DNA from: Triplophysa rosa | Taxonomy: Eukaryota > Chordata > Actinopteri > Cypriniformes > Nemacheilidae | DNA length: 64,000 nt | Direction of reading: 5' to 3' | Assembly: GCF_024868665.1 (NCBI RefSeq) | Contig: NC_079890.1 | Span: 34,077,298 to 34,141,297, forward strand | Shown here: positions 44,350 to 55,825 of the stretch, piece after piece | How positions within the stretch are numbered: the stretch's first letter is position 1 | How the letters are laid out: the number at the start of each line of letters is the position of its first letter | Program-made: the position numbers and the translations under genes | Notes under the pieces: model-generated | What the model was told of the DNA's origin: nothing | What the model saw: only the letters and a program-made list of their open reading frames with translations | Databases searched by the model: none

Positions 44350-46742
44350 ATGGCAGACGCTAATATCTCCATCCAAGTCATTAATGAAACGGAGACGGAT
44401 CTACAGAGGACACTAGAGGTTAACCGGCCCGTTAAAATCGCAATAATATCAGTTTTGGGGGTGATGATAACTTTGAGTAACATCGCAGTGGTGATGGTCA
44501 TAACTTCGGCTGTATCGGGATGGTCGAGAAACTCCCGGTATTTCCTTTTATCGTTAACCGGAGCCGATTCCGCGTTCGGGCTGCTTATCATGCCTCTGAA
44601 TCTGTGCGTGAGTTTCATGAAGGAATACAACGAGGGCCCGGACCCTTTCTGTCACGTCGTGGCGTTTTTTAACGCGACCATCTATTCCACCTGCATGTAT
44701 ACGCTTGCAACCATCAGTCTGGAGAGATACGTCGCCGTATTTTACCCTCTGAAATACTCCACACTGCTTACGCGGAAAAGAGCGCTGCTTTTGATCTCGT
44801 TCGCATGGATATTCCCGCCCGTGCTCCTCGTGCCCATCTCTGTTCCCGCTGGGATCATTGAAGTTTCCTTCTCCAGAGCATCGCTCGTGTGCAATCCCAT
44901 GTACTCCAGCAACGTCTCGTACTCTCTCGCATTGACGTGCCTCATCTTCTTCCCGTGTTCGGCCATCATGACCTTCTGTAACCTCAGACTCTGGATAGCC
45001 GCTAAGAGGCAGAGGTTAAAGCTGAGGAAACACAGCTGGGGTGGAGGATACAGACCTAAAGTTGCCTTACGTGTGCTCGTGCCAGTCATGACCGTTTACT
45101 TCGCCTGCTGGACCCCATGCATGGTCATCATGCTTTACAATGGTGAGACCTTTAATGTCATCGTTTTTTATTGTCCATATGATTTATAAACATAACATTT
45201 AGCTACTGACAATGAATGTAGCTGCTATTTTTAAACCGCTTTAAAACTGTTTTCACACTTTAAAAATGTCCTCTAACTTGGCTGGTAGATCACCGAGTTT
45301 ATGGGTAGAGTAATAGCTCATTCTAAGGTAATAAAAACACAACTCCTCTTTATGTAAGGTCTTTATACACCTGTGAAAGCACAGTTATGTATATTATATT
45401 GCTTTAGAATATTGGTGTTCAGATCAAGTACCACCTTTAATAAAATTTGTTGTTCCAAGTACCACATAATGACCGCCATAGAAAATCACATGAATAAATG
45501 GTCAAATTAATAGTAGAGCTATGAGTCTTTATCGTCCTCCAATTCTAATGTATTAATAATACAAAAACTTTTTTATTGTATTAATACTTCTTACAGGTCC
45601 AGTGTATAAAATTTAGTGGCATCTAGTGGTGAGGTTGTGAATTGCAACCAACGGCTCGTTCCACCCCTCCCTCCTCCCTTTCGAAGCACTATGGCGGCTG
45701 ATGCAGAACTAAGATGTCGTCACATTTTCGCTTCTTTGCCAAAGGAGATAACATATTTATGAAATGCGCTCTGTAGAGCAGTTTGTCAGTTTAGGGCTAC
45801 TGTAGAACGACATGACAAATTCTATGCAAGGGGACCCGCGGTGTATGTAGGTAGATATACATTTACAGTTAGTAATTTATTTTATTTAGTAATTTGTCAT
45901 TTATTCAGAGCTTTTGAAGCAAGAACGAAATGTTTTGAATCAGTTACTACATTTTGCAGACATGCAATATAGAGTTCTGATGTTCCAGCAAACAGTTGTG
46001 ACGATTGAACTTGCAGTTTAGAGAATGTTAAATCTCATTTGAGAAATGAACCAAAGTGAAACTGTAAACATTTGACATTGTATTTAAAACACGAAATGAA
46101 TATACAGTTTTTAATTTCCTGTCGTGTTGCGTACCACCAGGGGTCTCTTCAAGTACCACTAGTGGTACCACAGTTTGAGAACCACTGTTATATTGCATTC
46201 CTGTCAATAGATCCTCCAAAAAAATTATACAAAAATGTCCATCTGAGGCTTTTTTACTTTGATGCACTTTAAAACACAATTGGAAATATGTAAGTTTTAC
46301 TCAAAATCTAAATTCTTATTTTAACTCAAAAGTGGGCATTGCTCTTCCTCAATATGCAATTAGATGCTGCTGTGTAAATTTATTATGTATCTAATATTCA
46401 AACTTATTTCTAGCCATTTCAGGCAGTGGCGTCCCAGAGTGGATCGAGTTTATCGCTGTGTGGCTACCGACCTCCAACGGCTTCCTCAATTGTATCTTCT
46501 ACTTCTGGATCAACCATAGCTTTAGAAAGAAATTTCATGTGCTCCTTCAGAGACTTTGTCTAGGACTTTGTCCAGGCGCTGACACAGATTCTGGTTGCGT
46601 CAACTCGGCAGAGTCGTCTATGGCTCCTGGATGGAACAGTAACTACTCTCTTCATGAGCGTTTTTCTAGCGTGTCGTCCAACTGCACTCTGCTCACGCTC
46701 ATGACCACTGAGACCAACATCCGTGAGCCGGAACCTGCTTGA
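44350..46742 (+). CDS. Class A (rhodopsin-like) G protein-coupled receptor, two exons
   Basis: Exon 1 is 44350-45142 (donor GTGAGA, phase 1) and exon 2 is 46414-46742, giving 373 residues. Seven membrane segments are readable at about 28-53, 64-90, 98-124, 146-168, 190-218, 238-262 and 274-297. Hallmarks: N5 and N12 glycosylation sites, D73 in TM2, C101 and C181 for the conserved disulphide, ERY at 125-127, CWTP at 253-256, helix-8 FRKKF, and cysteines 313/317 for possible palmitoylation. Odd points: the TM7 motif is NCIFY (290-294) instead of NPxxY, and position 3.32 is N108 rather than the Asp of amine receptors. NCxxY also occurs in GPR21/GPR52, so a distant relation is possible, but I cannot name the orthologue. 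An alternative acceptor 9 bp downstream (CAG at 46422) would remove three residues in ECL3. The start is the first good ATG (ACCATGG). Confidence 0.93.
45597..45870 (-). repeat. Interspersed repeat A, copy 4 (in the GPCR intron, broken)
   Basis: GGTCCAGTGTATAAAATTTA to GGTGTATGTAGGTAGATA. Displaced pieces of the same family lie at 45306-45400 and 46192-46215, so the copy is rearranged or interrupted. Confidence 0.75.
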
Positions 46743-47692
46743 GAAACCTCTATACTTAATGACCTGACGTTTTAAGAACTGGAGCTGAGGTGTCAAATGC
46801 AGTGGACGTGTCAAGTTCTGGACAGAGGATAAGGTTCTTTTTAATCATGGGTTATCATAAATGCTTTTTTCTCCATATCTTTGTTCTTTTTTAGTTTCAT
46901 GGCTTTTGGTGCCTTTTTACTTTTTGATGGCACTATCTCTCATATTTACTCTAATGTATTAGCGTCACAGAAATGTCATGTTTACTAACAGAAATGTGTT
47001 GCGTTGTTGATTTGCCGATCAAAGTTGAACGCAAGAGAGCCTTTGAAACATGTTGCGCATTTTCTTATCTAACAAATCCAATATCAAGCAACTGAGGAAG
47101 GCTGACCTTTAAATCTCAGTCATGCAGTTTATGCAGAAAGGAGAGTAATTAGCCAGGTAATGTAAAGGTCAGATCAGCCATGGCTTTTGGCTTTAACATT
47201 TTCATATCATGACATTTTCTTTTCAAACATGAATTTTATATGTCCATCTAAGTAGGTCTTTTTTGCTACATTTTGTGCGTTCTCTATCCACTCAGGACCA
47301 TCGTAGGACCAGCAAAACCAAGTTCATATATGTAAAAAGATTACCACAAAAATGTATTGTTGGCGTGAAGTGGACTGAATGAAAGCAGTCGTGTTCATAG
47401 GGTGAACAATGTAAAAGCACTTCTTTTTGACTGTGTTGTAAAATCATACTGTAAATGTTCATTTTAAGTTCGTTTTAGCCTAAGCACTTGTTAAAGAATA
47501 TTAAATTTGTGAGGGGAAAATAATTTAATTCCTTTGTGGTGGAGGTGTACATAAAAGCATTCATATGTAAGCTGTTAACGGAAGTATTATACAGCCGGAA
47601 AATGTGATTGAAGTTATCTGTATGTAAATAATAATATCATTTTTATACTGTTTATGTAATATGTTAAGACTTCAATTTGTTGTAAAAATAAA
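46743..47692 (+). other. Probable 3' UTR of the GPCR with polyadenylation signal
   Basis: No gene elements follow the stop codon until AATAAA at 47687-47692. The length is inferred from this signal only. Confidence 0.5.
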
Positions 47693-48407
47693 GCGTCAAA
47701 GCCCATTTACAATCGACAGCATCCCTCATTGTTTCGGGTGCATTATTGACTTTGACTTGATGCCTACAGCATTTTCGTAAACTAGAATAAGATTTCTTTA
47801 TACATGTATTTTGTGCAAATTATTTTGGCTCTGTAAGGCTTCAGCATTGATCTGTTTGTTGAACCCAACATAAGATTTTTGGTGCAGCAATTACAAACTT
47901 TACATTTTGGTGTAATATCAGGTCCTTCAGGATATTTACTTATTTTTTACTGTCTTTAATTTGCCAGTAGCAGAATGGTTTCCTTGTGCTGCATTAAGAT
48001 GTGTCTGAGAACATTAAGATGTTTCTGAGCTTGCAGCCTGGTAGAGGAAGAAAATATATAGCTTCTGTTATGTGAGAGAACTCACACATGAGCAGTCAGG
48101 TGTGTAGCTTGACACTTTCTGAACAGTGAGGTGCTCTTTAACCGAGTGGGTCTCCACAACATCCGACCATGTTGTGCTCCAGCTCGCATATGTTTCCTCA
48201 AGGTGATATTTATAGCTGTGCATTCATCACTGACACTGATGTACATTATGTGTAAGGGTGCCACAGTTCACAACAGTTGTTTCCACATGATCCCAAATAA
48301 AGAAACTGTATATGCTGCAGTCTTTGAATGTTGTTTACTTCATAGCAGTTTGATGCATGTATGGAGATTTTTGATAAAGCATATGTTTGTCCAGTATGTG
48401 ATATATA
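47693..48407. other. Unannotated intergenic sequence
   Basis: No feature supported. Confidence 0.55.
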
Positions 48408-49503
48408 CAGTGGATATAGAAAAGGATCACCCCCCTTCAAAATAATCACATTTTGTTGTTTTGCAGCTTGAAATGAAGATGGACACAGTTTTTGTTTTAT
48501 CCAGCTGTATTTACTCAGTGTAACTTATTACATCCAAGAGTAAGACATAACACCAACATTTCAGAAAAAATAAAAACAAGAATCACTGAGTTGGAAAAAG
48601 GATCACCCCCTTGTGTCAGTATTTTGTTGAACCATCTTTTGCTTTAATTGAATTGAATTGAATTCAATGTTATAAGCAGGGAAAATAGTAATGGCATAAT
48701 GTAACTGAGTGCAGCTATAATTTCAAACTGCTGTCATGTGTTGTAAGCATTAAATACTAAAAAAAATTAGAATATCATGAAAAAGGTCAATATTTTTTGT
48801 CACTCATTTCAGAAAGTGAAACCCATATACAGTATTATATAGATTCATTACACATAGAGTGAAATATTTCAAGCCTTTATCTCTTGAAATTTTTATGATT
48901 TTGACTTACAGATAATGAAAACTCAAAATTCAGTGTCTCAGAAAATTAGAATATTACATAAGATCAATAAAAAAAAGGATATTTTATAGCTTTTTATATA
49001 TTGTATATTGATAGCGGCCTTCAGGTCATCTGCATTGTTGGGTCTGGTGTCTCTCATCTTCCTCTTGACAATACTTGATAATAGTTCAGGTCAGGTGGAT
49101 TTGCTGGCCAATCAAGCACAGTACCACCGTGGTCATTGAACCAACTTTTGGTACCTTTGGCAGTGTGGGCAGGTGCCAAGTGCTGCTGGAAAATGAAATC
49201 AGCGTCTACCATAAAGCTTGTCAGCAGAAGGAAGCATGAAGTGCTCTAAAGGTTCCTGGTAGATGGCTGCGTTGACTGTGGACTTCAGAAAACACATCTA
49301 CTCAGTGATTCTGTTTTTTTATTTTTAAAACTTTTACGTTTTAAAATTTTTTTTTACGTTGGTGTTATATCTCTTGCTTGATGTTATAAGTTGCACTGAG
49401 TAAATACAGCTGGATAAAACAAAAACTGTCCATCTTCTTGTTGCTGCAAAGCATCAAAATTTGATGATTTTGAAGGGGGGGTGATTCTTTTCTATATCCA
49501 CTG
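48408..49503. mobile_element. Tc1/mariner element with a second Tc1 nested in it
   Basis: Inverted ends CAGTGGATATAGAAAAGGAT and TTCTTTTCTATATCCACTG are flanked by TA on both sides. The terminal repeats are about 120 bp. From about 48754 a different Tc1 begins (AAAATTAGAATATCATGAAA, repeated as AAAATTAGAATATTACATAA at 48951). Confidence 0.85.
49005..49290 (-). pseudogene. Tc1 transposase remnant
   Basis: The minus strand reads FIFQQHLAPAHTAKGTKSWF, then NDHGGTVLDWPANPPDLNYY, the C-terminal catalytic region of Tc1-type DDE transposases. Stops and frameshifts show it is dead. It belongs to the inner Tc1 element. Confidence 0.85.
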
Positions 49504-49574
49504 TATATGATAATACATATCTCACTGGAATACTTGGTTTAAATAGTGAGCAGCCAGTGTTCACTGGTTTACAG

Positions 49575-49930
49575 GTGCTGTTTGTAATATTTATCAGGAT
49601 CTATTGACAGAAATACAATATAATATAGATAACAGAGGTGTATAAAGATCTTACATAAAGCATTGTTTTTATTACCTTAGAATGAGCTATTGCTACCTAC
49701 ATACACCACGGGTCCCCTTACAAGGAATTCGCCATGTTGTTTCTCTACAGTAGCCCTAAACGGACAAACTGCTCTACAGAGTGCGTTTTGTAAATATGTT
49801 ATCTACTTCAGGAAAAATACGAAAACATGACATGCTTTAAAAGGAGGGTTGAACAGTGGAGTGAGCCTTTGGTTGCAATTCGTAACCTCACCCCTAGAGA
49901 CTGCTAAAATCTCCACATTGCAATTTTAAT
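49575..49930 (+). repeat. Interspersed repeat A, copy 5
   Basis: Same landmarks as copies 1 and 2 (GAGCTATTGCTACCTACATA, CTGCTCTACAGAGTGCGTTT), with the CTTTCGAAGC region decayed. Confidence 0.8.
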
Positions 49931-50326
49931 TGTGTTAAACTTAGGAGCTGAATGAGACACTAAGGGGCGATTCACATTTCGTGCGGAAAACGCGAGCCGC
50001 ACTGCTTTCTCATGCGGTGCACGTGCAGCATTCTGAAAAGTTGAACTATTTTCATCTCGATGCGGCGCCGACGCGTCGTGACCGCGCCACCCCCTATTTT
50101 TCGTGTGCCTGCCGTCCGTCTACATTTAAAATAACGAATATGCGAGCGGAAAAGAATCGGGCTTTAGACCGGCATGGTGCTACTATAATGACAGGGTTAA
50201 GGGTTCCGTTCCCAGAGAAGTCATGTAATATATAGCTTAAATGCTTTGTCACTTTGGATAAGTGTCTGCTAAATGCATGGTAAAGCATTGATGGTACAGT
50301 AGTGGTCATTATACAAAAACTCTATG
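49931..50326. other. Unannotated; LINE-tail-like bases at 50245-50285
   Basis: CACTTTGGATAAGTGTCTGC then TAAATGCATGG is the fish LINE tail motif on the + strand. Confidence 0.55.
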
Positions 50327-50554
50327 TCATGATTGGCCAAAAGGAATGAAGTGTTCCAAAATAATACTTGATACATTTGAATCAATATAGGCTCCATCTA
50401 ATCCAAAAGTTTTCATAGTTCCTCGAAACTGTGAGGTTGAGAGTCCACTTAAACGCTGCAACATATACAGTGAGTTTTCTTTATTGGAACTGTGGGAATA
50501 TCTGCCGTGCTGTCTCAGCAACTTCTGGAGAGCCAATGTAGGACCATTATAGAC
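50327..50554 (-). CDS. Candidate terminal coding exon, unrecognised
   Basis: On the minus strand, a pyrimidine-rich acceptor (ATCTTCTCCTGCAG) is followed by 75 open codons and a TGA: VYNGPTLALQKLLRQHGRYS, then HSSNKENSLYMLQRLSGLST and on to LEHFIPFGQS. Codon use and composition look protein-like rather than repeat-like, and no copy was noticed elsewhere in the window. No partner exon was found at higher coordinates, so this could be a gene's last exon with distant partners, a pseudogene, or chance. Confidence 0.35.
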   Translation of the reverse strand, partial: VYNGPTLALQKLLRQHGRYSHSSNKENSLYMLQRLSGLSTSQFRGTMKTFGLDGAYIDSNVSSIILEHFIPFGQS

Positions 50555-53500
50555 CTGCAGGAGAAGATGCGATCAATTCAGCTCTTTTCTTGGTTTCTGT
50601 AATTGAGAAAAATGGAGGGATAAAGTCTAACTAAATCCTATTATGGTGGTCATATCAAATCAGCTTCTAGCGCCCTCGAAGGTTAGAATCAGACCTAATG
50701 CTGATCAATGTAGTATAGGGGCTGAGCTTTGCTAGCTTGCTTAGGCTGGTTTGAGATATAAATCTGCATAGATCAATAGAAATCATTCTGCACCTCTGCT
50801 GTTCTGCTCGGGGTAGTTGCATGGAAGAGTTGTGTGTTTAACGCAGTATATTTTTATCATTCTTGCATGAACTAACCGCATCACAAACAGAATGTGTGTT
50901 TTGAAATTAGAAGGATCTATTCAGCCCAGCAAAAAGACCCCCAAAAACTAAGAAAATAAATGTAATGGTCTGTAATTGTCATGATAATCTATATAAGCAA
51001 TTGTACAGTCTTCTGCTTTATAGCAAATCTATAATGACACTTACAGCAACGCCATGTGGGCTGTGTGCATCTCAAACACATTGAAGTGTTAACATGGAAC
51101 CAGTTTTAAAACCGCTCGCAGTGTGGTTCAGCTGCTTGCTAGCGGATACTTTGTAGCTGTTTGTTGTCATGGTGATGGTGATGCAATTTAGAGATCATGC
51201 GGTAGCCCTGATGCCATTGGCAGGGAATGCAGACATCAAATGGAGATACTCAACAAGCTGTCATATCCTAATCAAAATAACAGTAAAGGAGATTGTTACT
51301 TATTTAGTGTTGTTTATAGAATTGATACATTATAAAAGTCATTGCACTTGCAAAGCGTCAAAGTTTATTGGAATAATGTTCATCAATGAAACATTCATAA
51401 TACAACTAGGAACATATAGACTCCAATTCTGGTCAAGAAGAACTTCCTGTTTGAAAAAAATACAACCAACATAACATTTATAATGGTATTAAAATGACAA
51501 ACAAATATCTTTGAGATTTAATTATACATTTAAGATTTAAAAATAAAATACATTAAAATGAAATCCGAAGTGCTTCCGGACCAGTGTTTACATCTTGCGA
51601 AGTGGTCTTCATAAAATAGAAATTACTATACAATTGTGGTTTCAAACTTTTTGACCCCACTGTAAAATGTGGGCTCTACTCAACAGCTTTAAAGCAAGAA
51701 ACACGCCACTGTTTTAATCTTTTCATCAAAGTCTGAAAAGGGTCGAGGTTCTGGGAACAGCATTTCTTTAAAAGATGTTTTACCTTTTGTAGGATCTTCA
51801 ATAACTTGCGGGAAACTTTACATGGTTTTTTATTCACGTTTCAGTCTTTTGTGCATTGTGCAAGTCAAATTCAATACAACGATTCCATTATACTGCACCA
51901 ACCTATCACTGGGTTTTTTGGCATAGGCCTACTGTTTTAAACAAACACAGATAGCCTGCATACTGTGTATCCGCACACTACACATACAGTAGATCATGTT
52001 CGCTGCTGCAAAAGATTTTTTAAGCCCTGGTATATTAAAGGCAGTGGGTGGATTTAATTATCAATGCTGTCACGCCTCTGCACTGAGCTTTGACCTTGGA
52101 TGTTTTTGTTAGGCTCGTGTTCATATAATGTTCCCTGCTGACCCGTCTAATCTAAAGCTTGTGTATAGGATGATCCGTTGCTGTGGTGACATATCGAACG
52201 TCCTTAAGAGTCATGCCACATTTCACCATGAGATTTCCTAGTTTGTGCAGCATTCTATATAACCTGTGAACCTCTTATCTTCGCCAACACTGATGTTGTT
52301 GTCTTTATGGGTAAATGGTCATAGAAAATAAAAAAAGGGCTGGAAGGTTCGCACCCTACCACACTGGACGTGACGTGGGTCTGTGTTTTTTGTCATGCAG
52401 ATAAAGAAACACTAGTTTAATATGAGATGGTACAATAACAAGCAGCATCATCCCTGGCTGCATCGTAACAGAATGGATTTTTATGCTCGAGTCTCTTGAT
52501 AAAATTCAGAGGCATTGAAATGATTCATTCTCTCTTTTAGAACGGTCACAATGCATCTCTCCATATGGCACTGGGAGAACAAAGCGATAATCACCATCCA
52601 ATTTCCTGTGTAAACACTCCCAACTGTTTAGTAGCACAATCTGAGACCCAATCACTCATTTCCTTCAGCAAATGTTCGGACGGAAATAAAGTGTCAATAC
52701 TCCATTGCAGACCAGGTCCCACTTTTATCAGTGCTGCTGCACTCAAGACATTTTTGTCTTCATGCATTATAAAATGTGAATAGCAGTAGGTTATACTGCC
52801 AGATAGTGTGTGACAAAACAAGAGTTACATGGCTGGGTTGTCATTCTGCCAAAAACAATGAATGTTTAGTATTGTCAGGAATCATGCATTAAATATGCAG
52901 TTAAGTAACGATTAAGTAAAACCACAAGACAAAGGAAATTAAACTTCAAGTTGTAATTGCAATTGAGGAAGGAAAACTTGAATTTGGATAATTGGATTTG
53001 ATGTTAGTCTGAGCTGAATGACAGCGTGTTATGTACCATAAGGTAATATGTCAGCAGCACTGCATAGCAATAAAGGTAAGGGTTATTGTCAACGGACTGC
53101 TCCAGTTTTAGACACATGGCGACATCTTAGTGCCTTTACTGGCACCTTGTGGCAATTTAAAACATTGCAGAAATTTCAGATTCACTTAAGATCCTTGAAC
53201 CAAAACCTCCTCAGACACTTCAATACCATTTCAGGATACAAGGATAAAATGCTACTTTTACCTTACGCTATATTGTATAACTGACATTAATATTGCTAGA
53301 AAGTGACTCAAGTAAAATTGCATCAAATTTAATCAGTTTTTGTATGTAAAGGGCAAAAGGCAGCAGTGCTGTTAAAAAGGGTCAAATTAACACTCCGTGT
53401 TTATATAATCCACACTTTTGACCTTTATAACACTGGCGATTTTACTGTGATCTTAAACTCTGCTGTAACGACAACAACGCTAGTATCCAGTTAGTGTTGT

Positions 53501-53674
53501 GCAAAATTCAATAAAGACACGACCACAACGAGTTATATTAAAACCGATTATATTGTGGAGTACCTGTGCATGTAGTGACAAAAGTGTGCAGTGACGTGTT
53601 CATGCGTGATACAGTGTCATCTTTGCGGTGCTGGTGCTACATTTGACGTGCCTTAATTATATTGGCCTATACAT
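50555..53674. other. Unannotated intergenic sequence
   Basis: About 3 kb with no recognised repeats or domains. ORFs near 51169 and 52565-52821 show no family signature. Confidence 0.5.
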
Positions 53675-53905
53675 ATGGCGTTAACACCCCATACTGAAGA
53701 CAGACCAACAAGTGCTCACATTGCGAAAAGCAATCATAAAACAAGAAACACAGAAGAATTCACACTGGAGAAAAACCATCACGGTCCTTCTCAGACAGCA
53801 AGATGTCCTCATGTGCAGCGGAGGTGCGAACTGAGGCACGACCAGAGTCCAAACTGGAGAGAAGCCATACTACTTCTCACATGCCCTGCATTGAAAAATG
53901 AAGTT
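53675..53905 (+). pseudogene. C2H2 zinc-finger pseudogene fragment
   Basis: One frame reads KCSHCEK near 53710, then RRIHTGEKP ending near 53776. Another reads TRVQTGEKPYYFSHALH near 53845-53890. These are the C2H2 finger core and HTGEKP linkers, joined by frameshifts and with finger cysteines lost (YYF for YYC). It is clearly descended from a tandem C2H2 gene and is non-functional here. Confidence 0.75.
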
Positions 53906-54662
53906 TTAAAGCTCAAGAAAAACGCAAAACTGTTCAATCTTATCTGAAGGCAAACCACGGGGACAACCTGGGTAATATCCACGACGTATCCTCTTGACTA
54001 TATCTCCTTCCCTTCTGGTCCGTGGTAAGGATTCGGCTGCAAGGTTTTCTTAAAAGCCCGGCGTACCGCAAACACGTCTTTTTCAGTTTCACTCCGTGTC
54101 AGGTGTACTTTTTAAAAAAGTCTTTAACTAGGTAAACTGCTTTTATAGGGGTGAACGACGTGTCATTGAATACAGGTGCGCCGCATCACGCCATCGCAAC
54201 AACATCAGTGCAGCTGTGCGTCATACCCTCCCCCACATAAACTTAATTAGGCTATAGCTCATTAGCTAATAAACAAACATTTTTGTTTTAAACTACTTTT
54301 ACATAAATGTTTTCTACCTAATTTGAATGGAGGAAAAATAAAAACATTCAGAGTAATTTAAATGCATTCAGTTGTATTGGTTTTAATCGAAACCACGAGT
54401 CTTCTTAGGTCTCTGTTAAAGTGATGTTACCTTGCAAATAGAGCTAGAGACAACTTGTAGATAGTTTGATGAAATCATTAAATCCTACTGGAATAAAACA
54501 GCCTACTGCGGGATTTTTGTGGTTAATAGTTGTAATGGGGAAGAAGATAATGCAGTTTGTGTCTGAAACTAGAATATAGGCCTACGTGTGATTTTTCAGC
54601 AGCTACAGTGATGACGATTTAATTGAACCAACCAGCACAGACATTGCGCATAGCCTTACAAG
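53906..54662. other. Unannotated intergenic sequence
   Basis: No supported feature. Confidence 0.55.
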
Positions 54663-54832
54663 AGGCTTGTTCGACTTGATGCGGCGCCGAAGATCCGACA
54701 GGCGGATGACATCAAAGTACCGCGAGAGCGATTCGAAACCAAACATTTTATGGTTTTTCGAATGGCTCTCGCGGTACTTTGATGTCATCCGCCTGTCGGA
54801 TCTTGCGGCGCCGCACCAAGTCGAACAAGCCT
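54663..54832. repeat. 170-bp foldback MITE, near-perfect hairpin
   Basis: Arms of about 75 bp run AGGCTTGTTCGACTTGATGC, GGCGCCG, then GGATGACATCAAAGTACCGC inward from both ends. They differ by only a few bases around a CATTTTATGG-type loop near 54748. No clear target duplication. Same family as 24803-24966. Confidence 0.9.
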
Positions 54833-55585
54833 AATTTCACATGTCTGGAAACACGTGGTCACGTGTGAAACTTGAGGTTTTAGGGCAATTTTGTGAATCC
54901 CAAGGTCCCATGTGAAACAAGTAGTTGACTGTGCTATAATAACTTTTTATTATTTTCTTAAACTGCTACTTCAATGTTGAGACTGTTTTCCCTATGCACA
55001 TTATCAGTACTGCACACATGGCATGGATCACTTATTGATTAGATATGCAAATGAACCAAAGTTTTTTTTTTAAAAACCTACGAGGTTTCAGTCACTTAGA
55101 AGCTGGCTTTTAAAAACCAGAAGTGAGAAACGAGAAAGACCTTTCATTACTAATTATGGGTTCTTTACAACCCATACTAAAACAAGCTGAATAATAGTAG
55201 TAACATTTCTTCAGTGGGAGCTTCTATGAAAGCAACCTGAAAAACTACAACCACAAGCAATAAACACCACATACAGTACATACAATCCCTAAAATTCAGC
55301 TAATACCAGACTAAACTGGTGTAGCTGGCATTTCCAGTAAGGAATCCCTAAAATGCACACTTTCCTGTTTTTAAAGACAACTATACGGGATTAAATGATT
55401 TTAAATCACCATTTGCAAGCATGTATTAGTACGTTTCAAGAGGAAATACGCCCGGGGTTATGCAATGCATATCCCTTCTAACCACAACCCAAACATCTAA
55501 CGAAGACGTGTAAAATGGGTGTGACGTGTGGCACTGTCACGCAAGCGACTCACGATGTTCAGCTCTATGTTCAGCTCTTGATTCT
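54833..55585. other. Intergenic sequence upstream of cyb5b
   Basis: No gene or repeat recognised. Confidence 0.55.
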
Positions 55586-55650
55586 GATTGGCTGGTTTTT
55601 GAGTGAACTGAACGCTGATTGGCTAATTTGGTTGCAGTATGCCGATTGGG
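55586..55650 (+). promoter_or_regulatory. Triple inverted CCAAT (NF-Y) box promoter of cyb5b
   Basis: GATTGGCT at 55586-55593 and 55617-55624 and GATTGGG at 55644-55650 are spaced 31 and 27 bp apart, about 180-240 bp before the start codon. No TATA box is evident. Regularly spaced NF-Y sites are typical of housekeeping promoters. Confidence 0.6.
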
Positions 55651-55825
55651 TCATTTCTCTTGACTGGTGGTGAAATGGCGAACAAGAATTGATTTACACG
55701 AGTCTGCTCGCTGTAAAATTCACATATTAATCAGCTTTTATAGAACATACTGTGGTTGCAGACCTGTTAGGTTACAGCTTTTCACTGAATTTCAACAGGT
55801 AAAGTGACTAGTATAATCAAGTAAG

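Noticed and set aside
44742..45089. 115-codon antisense ORF
   Set aside because: Shadow of the GPCR exon, which has full family hallmarks on the + strand.
52565..52821. Overlapping ORFs on both strands
   Set aside because: No splice sites in the right places and no recognisable domain.
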